64,000 nt of DNA from Chloroflexota bacterium (GTDB lineage: Bacteria > Chloroflexota > Dehalococcoidia > Lucifugimonadales > SAR202-VII-2), in NCBI GenBank assembly GCA_003228115.1, contig QEVV01000011.1:1-64000 (forward strand), given 5' to 3'. Both the position numbers and the translations under genes were made by a program. The notes under the pieces were generated by a model that saw nothing but the letters and a program-made list of their open reading frames with translations, made no database searches and was not told the origin of the DNA. Shown here piece after piece: positions 63,413 through 64,000 of the stretch. Position 1 is the first letter of the stretch; each line of letters opens with the position of its first letter.

Positions 63413-63488
63413 TGGTACGCCCGGAGGGATTTGAACCCCCGACCCTCGGTTCCGAAGACCGATGCTCTATCCCCTGAGCTACGGGCGC
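63413..63488 (-). tRNA. tRNA-Arg (anticodon UCG), CCA encoded
   Basis: All four arms fold. The acceptor stem is GCGCCCG with CGGGCGT (one G-U pair), the D-arm has TAGCTCAGGGGATAGAGCA, the anticodon loop is CTTCGGA, giving UCG, and the T-arm is GGGGG TTCAAAT CCCTC. CCA is encoded at 63413-63415. The gene reads leftward, so its 3' end faces the integrase fragment and the island. Confidence 0.95.
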
Positions 63489-63514
63489 ACGAAGGCTGCA
63501 TTGCCTCTGCTGCT

Positions 63515-63544
63515 ATTGTCGCACGCTTTCCATGCCAGCGACAA
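63515..63544 (-). promoter_or_regulatory. Promoter of tRNA-Arg
   Basis: On the minus strand TTGTCG (63544-63539) and GACAAT (63520-63515) are spaced 18 bases. The predicted start lies about 20 bases before the mature tRNA 5' end. Confidence 0.6.
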
Positions 63545-64000
63545 CGATTGTAGTCACCTTGACCGGCGTTTCAACTGCCCCTTGTTTGATACCCGCCAGG
63601 CTGGGGCGTCCAACCCCTGCGAACCCAGATTGAAGCCTAAAAATGCAACTCGAACCTCTTGACGCACTTTGTTACAGCCCTTACCGTCGGCTACAGGCGT
63701 CTTTCGCTGCTTAGGCTATGCCACGCCCAGCCGCCAGGGGCGGGTACAATAAGCAGCACCAACACAGTCTTTTAGACACCTTCAAGGGCACAGTTGATAG
63801 AACAACATCGCGAATCGATGGGAGCACAGCGCAAATTCTGGCTCTATGCCGTGTAACTCCTGGCTCTTGCCGGGATGGCTGCGGGAGCTTTGGTATTCGC
63901 ACCCGCTAGGGAAGACGATCGCCCAGAGCCCCGACGTATTCTGCGGCGATCCCCCAACCCCTTGTTCCAGGACGGCGCGCATCATGAGATTTTGGCTCCT
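63545..64000. other. Right end, no supported gene
   Basis: Nothing certain. On the plus strand 63821-64000 reads MGAQRKFWLYAV, a TAA, then LLALAGMAAGALVFAPA. This would be a membrane anchor if the TAA were absent, so it may be a broken or misread gene start continuing beyond the window. Confidence 0.3.

Overview
The window looks like a Chloroflexota chromosome, most likely a Dehalococcoidia / SAR202-type environmental lineage. The evidence is indirect: stacked CoxL-type molybdenum hydroxylases, amidohydrolase_2 and LLM paralogs, TRAP and MFS carriers, Zn-ribbon OB-fold proteins, many Pro/Thr-linker lipoproteins, dockerin-like C-termini, and frequent TTG/GTG starts. No rRNA or other taxonomic marker is present, so the assignment is inference.

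Left part (1-31.5 kb), ordinary-looking metabolic chromosome. A lipA 3' end, an MFS carrier and a Zn-ribbon OB-fold protein precede a complete lipoate-dependent 2-oxoacid (pyruvate or acetoin type) dehydrogenase operon: E3, E1alpha, E1beta, E2. Then come a lipoprotein, an orphan molybdopterin hydroxylase subunit, an RlmB-type rRNA methyltransferase, an amidohydrolase and two tandem zinc alcohol dehydrogenases. From 15 to 31.5 kb lies a dense uptake/catabolic block: two DMT carriers around a hydantoinase-like enzyme, two paralogous amidohydrolases around a TRAP binding protein, the TRAP membrane subunits, an MFS carrier, an LLM oxidoreductase, a CoxS-CoxM-CoxL hydroxylase operon and a maleate-isomerase/Asp-Glu-racemase-fold protein. 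Together these could import and open an N-heterocyclic or imide-like compound; that is inference.

Right part (31.9-63.5 kb), a probable decayed genomic island. It is bracketed by an intact tRNA-Arg(UCG) at 63413-63488 (minus strand) and a same-strand 47-nt copy of its 3' part at 31910-31956. A tyrosine-recombinase C-terminus lies next to the intact tRNA, and frameshifted RepA-like ATPase plus winged-helix remnants lie next to the copy. Inside are a 1487-aa subtilase, a DUF805 gene between direct repeats, and three further truncated tRNA 3' ends (Cys-, Ala- and Val-like) about 2 kb apart, all on one strand, separating small cargo modules (an MFS carrier; a LicD plus nucleotidyltransferase pair). 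Two of these tRNA ends are followed by the same roughly 80-115-nt block, and the third by a weak version of its core motif. Further right are an SDR, an epimerase, a 1406-aa lipoprotein, a YVTN-propeller/di-heme protein, a periplasmic-binding-fold protein, an MFS carrier and a collagen-stalk, seven-repeat propeller lipoprotein that has left broken and inverted copies at four other places in the island.

The best candidate for something undescribed is the array of small cargo modules capped by different tRNA 3' halves. Second is the lipoprotein-collagen-propeller surface protein and its scattered fragments.
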